From Nageia nagi (taxonomy: Eukaryota > Pinophyta), in the NCBI GenBank assembly GCA_050084985.1, contig JBITNC010000001.1, positions 66,030,001 to 66,094,000 on the forward strand: DNA of 64,000 nucleotides, given 5' to 3'. Each line of letters opens with the position of its first letter. The first letter of the stretch is position 1. The position numbers and the translations under genes are program-made. A model generated the notes under the pieces. The model was not told where the DNA came from. It ran no database searches and was given only the letters and a program-made list of their open reading frames with translations. This document shows positions 45,215 through 64,000 of the stretch, in pieces.

Positions 45215-45665
45215 TGTTGGAGTTCCAGCTCCCAAAGTGGTCAGATTTATCAATCTTGATAGATTTATCAGATTATCAGTAGTTTATCATATGCCTATTG
45301 GTGGAGTTGCAGCTCCATTAGTTTATCATTATTTTACAGAGTTTGGTTCTTATGCAACTGCAGCATGCCTCTTGGTGCAAAGTCTCAATTGTGTGGAACT
45401 TAGTTCTCCCCTATCAGCTTATCATTATTTTGTAGAGTTTGATTCTTATGCAACTACAGCATACCTCTTAGTGCAAAATCTTAGTTGTATGGAACTTAGC
45501 TCTCCCCTGTGTGTTGTCATGTGTTGTCATGTCTTATCTTGTGATGTGGTCATGTGTGTTGTCATGTGTTGTCATGTCTTGTCTTGTGATGTGGTCATGT
45601 GTGTTGTCATGTCTTGTCATGTCTTGTCTTATGATGTGGTCTTGTCAAGTTGTCATCAGGTCGTC
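45215..45665 (+). repeat. Tandem repeats in the tail of E
   Basis: Two to three copies of the 90-bp family (CAACTGCAGCATGCCTCTTG type) to about 45505, then three to four copies of a 40-50-bp unit of TGTGTTGTCATGTCTTGTC. The minisatellite of A, B and C is essentially absent. Open frames here follow the repeat. 45666-45996 is single-copy tail. Confidence 0.8.
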
Positions 45666-45996
45666 ATGTGTGGTTAGGTTGTCTGTCAGGTCATTGTCAT
45701 GTGTGTTGTCCAGTTTGTTGTCATGGGTCATCAGCATGGCGGCAAGATTATCATATTATCAGATATATCAGGCTATCACCTTCTACGGTAAAATGCAAGG
45801 GGCAAGCATGCCTAAGGTAATATCAAAAGGGAGTTTTCTCAACCTATATCTAGTACTAATAAGCTTTGTCATGATGTTGTTAAATTCAAAATCGTTAGTG
45901 TTTATTTTTGCTTATCAAATTGTTTGCTATGATATTGTGTTTTTACTTTGAATGCAAAATCTCAACTCACCTCATGTTTCTTTCGATTTCACATCC

Positions 45997-46009
45997 AAAG
46001 TGGGGCATC
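45997..46009 (+). other. Polypurine tract, element E
   Basis: AAAGTGGGGCATC directly before the 3' LTR. Confidence 0.8.
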
Positions 46010-46863
46010 TGTTAACACATAAAAATGAATTTATGTTTTTAAATCAATAAATTAATTAAATATGCTTGGCCTAAATATATGTCTCGAATGTATTAAAGTG
46101 ATAATATCAATGTTTGTCTTGAATATGAATTTTATAATGATCATCTTGAATATTGCATGGATTATATTGAATATTGCATGAATTATCTTGTTTATTAGTG
46201 TGTTTATCTTGAATATTATGAATTAGCCTTATTTATGTAGATGCATGCCGACCCATGGGTTGTATTATCTATTATCTATATAAATAAGGGATCTAATAGT
46301 AAGTCCACATAACAAGGATACACACGATCCTGCGTATGGTCTTGTAAGTGGCAACCCCTTAAGGTATCTCTTGGTACCATCTACAAGGTTGTGGTTTGTG
46401 TGCTTCCTTTCACGAGCTATCCTGACATCCATGATCTATTCTGATATCACACTACTATCTGAGACATCCATATTGAAGTTCTAGACTTAATCGAGAAGTT
46501 AAGAATCCTCAAATGAAGGCCGCCAATGCTCCTTTATGAACCAAAGAACACCATCGACGCTCTTATATCACTGAAACGGACCACCTGCGGTCCTCTTTTT
46601 GCATCTTCACAGGTCACTACATTATTGGAAAGGCAGCTCATTATCAGTACATCACCAATATCTTCATCTTTCGTTGTCAGGTACGTTCCGTGAGGTAAGT
46701 ACATAAATTACAGTCTTGGTTGGTACAATTACATTTTTGAATTGGTTATTTTGTTTATTGCTATCTAGAATAAATTGCTATCCATAGCTCAAATACAGAT
46801 AATATTGAGTTTGTAGATATTTGCCTATTTATTTATTTGCACACTCAATTTTATTTGTAAACA
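46010..46863 (+). repeat. 3' LTR of element E
   Basis: 854 bp, same length as the 5' LTR, with TATA at 46277-46286. Followed by CATTC. Confidence 0.96.
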
Positions 46864-46914
46864 CATTCTCTTAACACTTGCAAACTTAATATTCTCTTAA
46901 CTCTCTCTTTTCTC

Positions 46915-52525
<5,611 letters not shown>

Positions 52526-52529
52526 AAGA

Positions 52530-53400
52530 AAAAAAAATGAATTTGATCTAAGGAGTGGGTATCATCAAGTGAGAATCAAGGAGGAAGGCATTTGAAATAC
52601 TTTCTTCAAAACTAAGCAAGGTCTATTTGAATCATTAGTTTTACCTTTTAGTTTATTTAATACACCAACAACCTTCATGAGGTCATGAATGATGTTTGTA
52701 GAGCATATATTGATTATGTTATTATTTTTATTATTTACCTTGAAGATATTCTTATGCATATTCATACTTAGAAAGATCATTTGGTACATCTTATATAAGT
52801 CTTTCAAACTTTATAAAATGAAAACTTGTTGTTAAAAGAAACCAAGTGTGAGTTTTGTATGTAATTTTTGGTGTACTTAGGACATGTAATTACTGGGGGA
52901 TAACTTGAGACATATATCAAAAATATTAGAGCCATTGTGGATTACCCAAGGCCTAGTAATATAATTAAGGTCAAGCATTTTCTAGGAGTTGTTCAATTAC
53001 TTAGAAATTTTATTGATGGTTTATCCAATATTGCTTTATCTTTTTTTTTATATTATGAAAGCTAAGAGGAAATATTTTGTGTCAATAAAATAAACAAACT
53101 TGATTTAACTTAGTAAAATGAAAGATTAGTAATGCAACTATTTTAGTACTCCCTAATTGCAATAACCATTTGAAAACTATCAAACTAATGTTGGTGAGCA
53201 TTCCATGGGGATAGTTTTGATGAAAGGAAGAAGGCCTATTTACTACCATTCCAATAAGTTCAATGGGGCAATTTTGAACTATCTTACATATGATGAGTTG
53301 TATGTATTGATCCAATTAGTTAAAAAAGTGGAATCATTATTTATGGAATTCTCTACAAGTATAATGCTCTCTATGTTATTGAAGCAGAGAGAATTCAATT
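52530..53400 (+). pseudogene. RT and RNase H relic of another Ty3/gypsy element
   Basis: FDLRSGYHQVRIKEEG near 52541 begins an RT palm. The catalytic box reads YLEDIL, not YLDDIL, near 52731, after a frameshift close to FMRS (52675). Thumb-like text (FLGVVQ type) is near 52980. RNase H follows at 53205-53402 (GIVLMKGRRPIYYHSNKF, then LTYDELYVLIQLV). Frames change at least twice. The DLRSGYHQVRIK form is that of chromovirus-like Ty3/gypsy RT, unlike E's Tat-type RT. No LTRs found. Confidence 0.75.
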
Positions 53401-53873
53401 AATTAGAGAGTGTCACACATAAAAAAGTATTGGACATTTTAGGATTGGAAAGATAATTACAAATTTACAAAGGTATGTTTTGAATAATCTAATCCCTCCA
53501 ATAAGTACAACTCAATACATAATAATCTTAAATAGGATTTGAATCAAATCTATAATAACCCCAATCCTAGTAAGATTATTACAATAGTTCCTAAATAAAA
53601 ATAACACATTTATCAATGAACCTAAATGTGCAATAGAGTCATAATGTATTCAATATAGAATACCATAATCTACTATATCCTTGTATATTAGATGTAATAC
53701 ATTTACAATATTGTCTCATATATCCATTCATGATACAAATGGTTTGTAGCTCTCAATAATCATGACTCTATAACACTAAACATAAACTCTTATATCTCAA
53801 CAAAATCTAGGATGAAATCCAACAATCCAACCTGATCCAACTCAATCAATAATGAATCTCAAATATTTTAAGA

Positions 53874-55000
53874 ACTTGAACTTATGACTCATTTTCCCAA
53901 CTTTCTAGTTTTGGTTGTATGTTTATTTCTCCATGCAATCCTTTTTAAATATATTAGATAATTAATAAATAATCTTATTGTATTCATATTTTTGGAATTT
54001 CCTATTTATATACGAATTCTCATAACTTCTCATGATGGTAATATCCATAATTGAGCTACAAATTCCTCTAATTGTTATGGATTATTCATGCTATTCCTAT
54101 CGTTATAGGATTCTATTTTGAATAGCCTAAATAAGTAGTAGCAAACACTTATTTGATAAAATAATTAATCTATTATGGTTCTTTCAGCCAAATAAGTTTG
54201 TGTATGTCTTTTTATTATATTTTGTGTCTTCGAAATTATTATTATAATCAAATGGTTGTCCTTTACTTTTTATTATTTTCTATCATTATAAATATCTCTA
54301 TTTTCATATGGGATTAAAATTTAAAATATTATGAGCATTTATCATTTTTTCACTAAAAATTATAAAATTTTAATGTATTTCAATTTTTTTTTAATTATTT
54401 TTTTGCTTTGGTAAGTTTTTTTTTTTTTTTGGAGAAAGATATTCAAATTTTAAAATCATGAAGACTATTGGACTTGAATTAATCCTTTCATGATATAAAT
54501 TATCTAATTTTATGAACCCATATTTCATGAACAAGTATAAGTATCATCATGTATCTTCAAGTGAACTATATTTAATAAATAACTATCTTTCTCAAATTGA
54601 AACCAAATTAATTACTAGTCATGATGATAGTTACTAAATTATCAAGTCTTTTTAAACTAATAAATAATTCATATATTTCTTGCTAAAGACATTAATTTAG
54701 TAATTTTAAAAACTCAAACTTTTGACTCATTTTCCTAACTTTCTAGTTTTGGTTGTATGTTCATTTCTCCTTATAATCCTTTTAAAATATATTAGACAAT
54801 TAATATAGAATCTTATTATATTCAGACATTTGGAATTCTCTATTTGTATTCAAATTATCTTACCTTCTCATGATGGTAATTTCCATATACTATTACTTTG
54901 AATATTATTATTGACCAAAATCAAGCTACAAATTCCTCTAACTATTATGGATTATTCATGTTGTTCCTATCTTTATAGGATTTTGTTTTGAATCCTAGCA
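53874..55000 (+). repeat. Direct repeat of about 260-290 bp, two diverged copies
   Basis: 53874-54130 and 54712-55000 align along their length: TTTCTAGTTTTGGTTGTATG near 53908 and 54740, CTTCTCATGATGGTAAT near 54027 and 54865, and GCTACAAATTCCTCTAA near 54054 and 54925. The second copy has a 30-bp insertion. Possibly two LTRs or two fragments of a dispersed repeat. The 580 bases between are AT-rich and unrecognised. Confidence 0.6.
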
Positions 55001-55370
55001 ACATTTAACTTTCTACTATCTTATTTCTAGTTGATCTAATCTAAAGTATATTCAAACTATTTTCTTCTTACTTTGGAACAAAAATATTTAACTTTCAAAC
55101 TTATATTACATATTCCAAATAGGTAATTAGTTGATTATTCATCTTGGGTGCATATGATACATCAATTAGGAACTTCAAATAATAGTCTACTAAACTTATC
55201 ATACATAAGAATCTTCTTATGAAATAAGAATAATATAAAGGTATTTAGATTTAGCAAATCTTTTATTTTCACTTTTTTTTTACCAAATTATAGGTTTTAT
55301 AAATTTTTATTTAAAACTTTTTTATGCTTATAGTCTATACTTTCTTAAGGAGTTTATATCCTAGACCAAC

Positions 55371-55766
55371 ATGTCTTCCTCATACTTCTTCATAAAAAAA
55401 TGTAAATATTATCTTCTAAATTTTTTATGTTTTGTTTTCTATAACACCAATGAATATCTTATCCTTCCGATATTTGATTCAAATATTTTTCTTATTGAAT
55501 ATAATCTTGAACTATTAGTCTACTCTTCTCTAGGAATCTCCTTTTTAATCTTCAATGCATGGTATTTTACAATAGGTCTATCAACTATCCAAATATATTT
55601 AGAAAAAGAGACTTTCACTCCATCTCATATTTTCCATATTATCCCTTGGTATATCCTCTCAATTTTGTTGTTGATAACTCTACAAATGTTTGAATTTTAT
55701 TGTAATTCTATTATTAAGAAAGAAGAAGATGAACCTCCCACATATTTATATATTTATATAATTTAA
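55371..55766 (+). other. 131-codon open frame of unknown nature
   Basis: Longest frame in this AT-rich stretch, starting at ATG 55371. Hydrophobic segments (SLGISFLIFNAWYF and IIPWYILSILLLITLQMF) could be membrane helices, and the end is acidic then Tyr/Ile-rich. I recognise no family. In DNA this rich in A and T, hydrophobic chance frames are expected, so it is probably not a gene. Confidence 0.15.
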
Positions 55767-56279
55767 TCTTTGGTCATGTTCTATTATCCTTATTATAAAT
55801 TATGTAAATAATATTACTTATTAAAATATTATTCATTATTACTAATGGCTACAATATGCAATATTTGAAGGTTGGGGACTATAGAAATCTAAATATTTAG
55901 AGGCTGAAAAGATGGCTTGATTGCAAAAAATTAACTTTTTAAATTGTTGATATTTCAATATAGTTGGAAAAAAATTATCAAGACTTTACAATGATGACTC
56001 ACATACCCCAAATACATCTATAAAACTCTAATAATATTTATTTAAAATTTAAATCACTATACTAAAATATTCCTAATCCAAAATAGGTCAATTGAAAAGT
56101 TTTATAATCCATGAGCATAAAGTTATGCATAAAGGGTATGTATGCTTAAAATTAGGCATACCTTAATAATTTAGTAATATGCATTTTCAATTAGAATATC
56201 ATTGACATTTTTTTAGGCCTATACATAGGGTATTGAATTCCATAAGAAATAATTTATGCACCAAGGATCACTATGCTCA

Positions 56280-56880
56280 TAATTAGACATTTCATCAATT
56301 TGGTGATCTAGATTGGTGCAAAGAAAATTACTTACACTATTCAAGACCTATAGGTAGGGAATTGATTTTATAGACTACAATGTTGATTCCATTATTTTTG
56401 GATTTTTGAAGCAATAAATTGAATGGTTAAGGTCATTTTGGTTGCCCATGTTTATTTTGGAAATCATACAGTTGGTTGAAAATTGTTTCATGTAAGTTCA
56501 TGGCTATTTGTCTTAATAAATATATTGTTTAATATTAAAAATTTAGAGAGATAATTTTGTTGATACAATTGGTAGGTTGTAAATTTTTTATTGTTAACAC
56601 TATTATTGATGTGTTATCAATAGAGTTATTGATTCTTGAAGGTCCAAAATGTTGTAGAGTTGAAAAGCAATATTATTTATTATTGTGTGATAGTATTTTA
56701 TCTCCATTCTTTCCTCATTTTAATGTTCATTATATAAATAAGATTAAAGAGCTCCTATTAAATTAGGCTAATCTCACACTGAGAGGAACCAATATAAATT
56801 TTTATGTCTACATTATTGATTATATGTGTATGCAATTTTATTACTATTTTACGATATAAATTTATAGTATTGTGAAAATT
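56280..56880 (+). repeat. Dispersed repeat, plus-strand copy
   Basis: Matches the reverse complement of about 63350-63960. Shared landmarks are TTCAAGACCTATAGGTAG, TTTATTTTGGAAAT, AGAGAGATAATTTTGTT and a decayed frame (INFYVYIIDY here, INFYIYIVDY there). It lies just upstream of the gag relic at 57150, so it may be 5' sequence of that element. Confidence 0.6.
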
Positions 56881-57099
56881 ACATATGCAATGTTTATATG
56901 GGAATTAAAGAATTAATAAATATATATTTAATTACCAAAGAAATCTATAGGCTTTTAGATATTATAGATCACATTGCATTAGATTTGGTTAACTAATTTT
57001 TTTAGGCTTATGAATGCAAGGTAGAGTGTATCAAATAGGGGAGTTGTTTCCTTTTGATCCTAAAATTTGGAGAAAGCTTATAAGAGAAACTTTTATGAA

Positions 57100-58520
57100 T
57101 GATCTAGAAGTGAGATAACCCAAATTAATAGATTTTGATTTTTATAGGATATTTTTTGCAATGAAAAATAACATGGGTTGGATCATAGATATGCTTCAAG
57201 GTAGGCAATATAGGGAGGAGGCTAGAATTCCTAAAAATGATGGAAGCATACTAGATATTGGAGGTACTACTTATGTCACCACTTCATTTCCATTTAAAGT
57301 GGAGGCTAAAGTGGAAATAACTTATTTTGGAGGGGAATTAGATTCTAAAAAACTCAATAATTGGTGAAACAATTAGAGATATATTTGCAAATTCAACATG
57401 TTCTTAATGATGTTCAAAATATGTCCTTTGAAATATTAAAGTTGGGAGGCCATGAATTGATTTTGTGGGAAAACCATGTTTAATATTTCCAATATCAAAA
57501 CCAACTATCCAAATTTTATTAGGATGATTTCAAGAATTTGTTTGAGAGATCAATACTATCCATTAGGTCATCACAATAAGCGACTCATAGAATTGTAATT
57601 CTTTAGATAGAAAAGGGGATAATAATACAAATAATGTACTATATAATTTAGAAAATAAGAAACCTTTCTTGGAATTTCTCTCAAATATATTCAAGTTTTT
57701 ATGAAGTACATTGGAGGATTACATAGTCATTTGTAAAATAGTATTATGTTTTTTAATCCTACTAATCTTGACAAAGCGAATACACAAGATCAATATTTGT
57801 AAGAAGATGGGAGGAAAATAAAAAAATATAAAAACTACAAGAAAAATCCAAACTATAATGAAAATCAAGAAGAGAGAAAATCTTAAGATAAAGGCAAGGT
57901 AAATCAGCAAGAAAATAAAACTATTAACAATTCAAAGAAAGAAGGTAAAAGTAGGGATTCTTCAAATTATGAAAATGATGATCATGTGGATGAGAAATGT
58001 TGGAAGCCTCACTTAAAATTGTACCCATATAAGAAGAAGAAGAATCTAGATAAGAAGAATGCAATGGTCACTAAGAGTGAGGATGTTGATGGTAGTACAA
58101 ATTCTAATGATACACTCAAATGTGAATCAATTCCAAAATGTTAAGATGTAAAGTACAATGAGGAGAAAAAGAATCAATTATTCCATTTCAAGATCCAAAT
58201 CAATTAGAAAATTATTTATTCTATCATGGATCCTGGTTATCAAGAAAATCTAATTACTAAAATTTTTGTTCAAAAGTTGGGATTGTAGGCTAAACATCAT
58301 CCTCAACCATATCCTTTAAGTTGGTTTCACAATGATGCCAAATTAGAAATCACTAGGAAATGTAAGTTGCAATTTGTTATTGCAACCAATTACATTAATT
58401 AAGTTATTTTGAATGTGGTTCCTCTTGCCATTTATGGTGTTATTTTTGGGAATCCATATTTGTGGGAAAAATACTTTATATATTTTAGGAGAAGAAATCA
58501 GTATAGATGTTGACACTTAA
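57100..58520 (+). pseudogene. gag-protease relic of a Ty3/gypsy element
   Basis: From the ATG at 57161, VEAKVEITYFGGELDSKKLN near 57300 opens a gag domain that continues in broken frames (YYPLGHHNKRLIE near 57555). A lysine-rich part with a single cysteine (DEKCWKPHLKLYPYKKKKN, near 57990) stands where a zinc knuckle is expected. A protease-like part follows near 58220: IMDPGYQENLI, QKLGL, HPQPYPLSWF and VIFGNPYLW. Frameshifts and stops are frequent. Distinct from gag of A, B, C and E. No RT follows. Confidence 0.7.
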
Positions 58521-58839
58521 ATTTGGTCCCCCCACTTAGCTGTAACATTATAATCATTTTTAATCATATTATAGACTTTTTATCACACATATATGAGGTG
58601 TTATTCTTATTTTTATATTAGGTACACCAACATCAACTTAAACCTTCTTATAAGGGGTCATTTGGTGGAATGTCATGCCTATATAAATGTAAGTATCTCT
58701 AACCTAGGAAAGCAATTAATATTAGATCTCGATAGTTGATACCCTACTCTTGGGTCTTTTTAAATGCTAGCTATTGAGATTTGATAGTTTCATGGAATGC
58801 AATGATAATTAGGTGCATTTATAAGGTATAAATCTAAAC

Positions 58840-60800
<1,961 letters not shown>

Positions 60801-63349
60801 TGTAAATGCTTTAATTGCATGATAAGATAAATGATGGAAATATAGTTTTAGAGTTTGCAATAATTGTAAGATACACATAAAATGGATTTTTTGAAACCCC
60901 ATAAAGAAATTGCAAATGTATAAGAATACATAAAGCCTAAGATTTATTTAACAAGATGCATTACACAAACACAGTTTCATAATAGCATACAAAAAATGGA
61001 GAAAAATACCTAAGTACTACTTTTATTGGCTCGCACCTCATCTTGCATCTTGTAAATGCTTATTTCTCTCCTTTAAATCCTCACTCACAAAATAAAAAAA
61101 CTCAAATGAAAATATTTTAAGTGCCTACCTATTTCCCCACCTATGCCTCATTTTTTTTTAAATTTTTCTAGTTTTTTTTAAGAGAGAGTTTTAAGCCAAC
61201 TCATTATATTATTTGAGGCAATTTTTAATTTCCCCATAAAAAGCAACCCTAAAATATTAAATTGACATGGTTAAAAACTACCTCCTTAAAATTGCCTCAA
61301 ATTACCCTCCTACAAAGCCCTTTTTTGGTTTAGTTTCATAACAAACTTAATTGTTGCTAACAACTTTTTAAAATAAATAATACAATATCTACTAAAGCAT
61401 TTATACATGTTTTCATGGAAATAATTAGAAAAGCATAAGGACCAGTTGTTGTCTCTAGCTTTCTTTATTTTCTTGAAATCAATTCTTTAACACAATGTGG
61501 ACCATTTAAGTTAGGCTCCAATCATCAATTACCATCTCATCATCCAGTAACAATCCTTCTAGATGCACTCTGAATGTTCTTGGACACCTAAACCAAAATG
61601 TCATGATGCTGTAAGGTCCAACAATATCTTTTCATAATCCAAGAATAAAAGAGTCAATAAACTATACAAAACATTGTGGTAACTAGTGAAAACCCACTTG
61701 TTATGGAAATCAAAAGATCATACATATGCCTTTTAGTGTAGTAACTATTTTGATATCACTAAGATCATGATAATTCGATGTTGATGTCATTAGTTAATAA
61801 TCATGATAATATAAAAAACAATGCATTAAAACACTTCACCATGGTCCTAAAATAAAAGAGGATGATGCCACATGCCAAAAAGAATGGCACATACAAAATT
61901 GATCTTTTTCTTCATTGTTAAGCATAAAACTTTCATACCTTACATGAAAGTATTAAAATATTCTCTCAATTAAATACCTTGATCTTATTAAGAACATGCA
62001 AAGATATGATCATAAAAAATTTAACATTCTCTCTTCTACAAAAGGATTCATTTCCCTCTTAACTAAAAAATATGTATACAAATACTATTACCATCTACTT
62101 TTCTATAAAGCATGGATGTGCATATATTTTCCTTGATTTTCATGTAAACACCTTACCTATGTCATATATTTTAGAGTTCCATACATGAAAACTCCCTTAT
62201 CAAGGCATATATAAGGATATTTTAATTTTAATTTGTGTAGAAAGGGTGTAGGAGAAGAGCTTTATAAGTATGTAATAAGAAGAATACATCTCTGCAAATT
62301 CATTGATTCTACAATATTTTGTCTTTATTTTTATTATTCTAAGTATTGTAGCGAGTAATAAATCATATATAAAGTATTTTATAATTTTTTGGGTCAATAC
62401 AAACATAATATTCATCTATTTTATCTTTTTTTATTTGCAAGATATTAGTTTACTTTTTAGTTTGTGAACTAAATTTGGAGATATCCATGGTTTTTTTCTA
62501 ATCTTTATTTTACAAATTAGTCTTTTAGGTCTATAAATTTCATTCTAAACCTCCATTTTAGGTGAAAATATTTCTATTGTATATATATATTTTAAAAACT
62601 TTATAATAATACACAATTTGATATATCTTTTATGCAAATTCCTACCATAATCAACATTTTCCCATCGCACACTTATCTAAATATTCTTAATAGGAATTCG
62701 TGAATTTTCCCATCGCACACTTATCTATATATTCTTAATAGGAATTCATGAATAGTTTAATTTTCTCCTCATAATGATCATAATATCCTACTCCAAACTT
62801 ATGAACCTTATATAATTGGAAATATCCCTTTTACCATATTTTAAATAATAAATAACATAATACCATTACTCTCAAGTCACCACCTTGTACCTTATTCTTT
62901 TGGTGACTTTATTTCAATCCTTGAATAATATCATTCTAGAAATATAATATATACTTGTTATGTTCCTATAAATCACCAAAATAATACACCTCCAATTGAT
63001 CATTTGATTCATATACCATTAGATAGCCATTTTCAAGATATTTCTGGAGATATATAATACTTTATACTTCAAGTAAAAATTGTTATAAATTACCATCTTT
63101 TGTTGAGAGACTTTCACTGCATAAGCTAGTTCATCATTGAAAATTACTCTTCAAGTTATTTTTAATAGTATATGAAAGTAAATGCCTTGTAGAAACTTTA
63201 TTTTGAAAATGATTCTAATTTATAGCAAGTAGGTAGTTCCTATATCATTTTGATGATGAATTGATCTATAATCCCTAGAAGCCTATGGCTTTCTTAGTTC
63301 ATCTATAGATATATTAATTTTTTATTATCCACATAAATATTTCATATCT
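60801..63349. other. AT-rich DNA; 48-bp tandem duplication at 62656-62751, otherwise nothing recognised
   Basis: The stretch beginning ATTTTCCCATCGCACACTTA is repeated with few changes at 62656-62703 and 62704-62751. 60801-61000 may hold further PPR debris (ARFIYVTRC-like text). No other feature on either strand. Confidence 0.5.
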
Positions 63350-63990
63350 ATTTTTACAAAATACTATAAATTTGAGGAGTAAAATAGTAATAAAATTGCA
63401 TACATAAATAATCAACAATGTAAATATAAAAATTTATACTAGTACCTTTTAGTTTGAGAGTAGTCCAATTTAATGGGAGCTCTTGAATATTATTTATCCA
63501 ATGAACATTACAATGAGGCAAGAAATGGAGATAAAATATGATCACATAATAGTCAATAATACTTCTTCTTAGTTCTACAACATTTTGAACCTTCAAGTAT
63601 AAATAAGTCTATTAATAACACATCAATAATAGTGCCAACAAAAATAAACCATCAACAACCTATCAACTATCTTAACAAAATTATCTCTCTAACTCTCTAA
63701 CCTTCAATAATGGATTCAAAAGGAGAAATAACCATGAACTGGTGTTGAACCATTTCCAACCAACTATGCAATTTCCAAAATGAACATAAATAATTGAAAT
63801 GAACTTGACTATTTAGTCTCTTTCTACAAATATATAGATATAACAACATTAGTGTTATAGGTTATGGTGTCAACATTCTACCTATAGGTCTTGAATGATG
63901 TAAATAATATTCATCGTATCAATCCATATCACTAAATTGATGGATTATATTTGATTATGATCATATATACCCCTAGGATATAAATCCAAG
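63350..63990 (-). repeat. Dispersed repeat, inverted copy of 56280-56880
   Basis: Aligns in reverse complement with the plus-strand copy. A minus-strand frame (63596-63354) and broken frames at 56600-56840 share short strings such as GTSINFYIYIVDY. The repeat may run past the window end. Confidence 0.6.
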
Positions 63991-64000
63991 CTCATGTATA

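Larger units (their letters stand above)
38251..46863 (+). mobile_element. LTR retrotransposon E, structurally complete Tat-type Ty3/gypsy element, coding frame broken
   Basis: Two 854-bp LTRs and target duplication CATTC (38246-38250 and 46864-46868) bound an 8,613-bp element. Domain order is gag, protease, RT, RNase H, second RNase H of archaeal type, integrase. The extra RNase H before integrase is diagnostic of the Tat/Ogre/Retand group. It is the only element here with pol and the likely type of helper for B and C, but it carries about 19 stops. Confidence 0.96.

Overview
Plant nuclear DNA, very probably from a large repeat-rich genome. A gymnosperm is my best guess, resting on the Arabidopsis-type telomere-like satellite, nested Ty3/gypsy elements, AT-rich gene-poor flanks and degenerate PLS-class PPR copies. 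I see no intact host gene, rRNA, tRNA or CRISPR array. Almost everything recognisable is retrotransposon, satellite or pseudogene.

Layout. 1-6503 is a Tat-type Ty3/gypsy element (A) cut by the window edge; it is internally deleted and full of stops. 6504-10390 and 26071-30976 are two halves of one degenerate TTTAGGG-type array. They are split by element B (10391-26070, minus strand, TSD AGTGT), and B is split by element C (11950-19927, plus strand, TSD CTATA). A, B, C and E (38251-46863, plus strand, TSD CATTC) share LTR ends, primer binding site, leader hairpin, gag, polypurine tract and 3' tail, so they are one family. E keeps gag, protease, RT, RNase H, a second (archaeal-type) RNase H and integrase in one frame interrupted by about 19 stops. 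B and C have lost pol and carry instead a three-exon gene for a plant mobile domain (PMD) protein, antisense to the element, with its introns and a TATA box. Exons 1 and 2 and intron 2 have identical lengths in the two copies.

31048-38250 is AT-rich and holds a 636-bp terminal-inverted-repeat element, two more divergent PMD relics and minor repeats. 46864-64000 holds a long CT microsatellite, relics of a different Ty3/gypsy lineage (RT/RNase H at 52.5-53.4 kb, gag-protease at 57.1-58.5 kb), a pair of inverted repeats and a run of decayed PPR copies containing a long GT microsatellite.

Main points for a second look: (1) GC-rich, 16-20-bp imperfect palindromes in groups of two or three at about 30-bp spacing, recurring in the LTR, the 3' tail, the spacer after gag, pol and intron 1 of the captured PMD gene; (2) the intron-retaining antisense PMD cargo; (3) premature stops dominated by CAG-to-TAG changes; (4) an in-frame TAG at the same gag/pol position in A and E; (5) an approximately 2-kb higher-order period in the telomere-like array, and an 88-base G run inside it. 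All coordinates and comparisons were made by eye.
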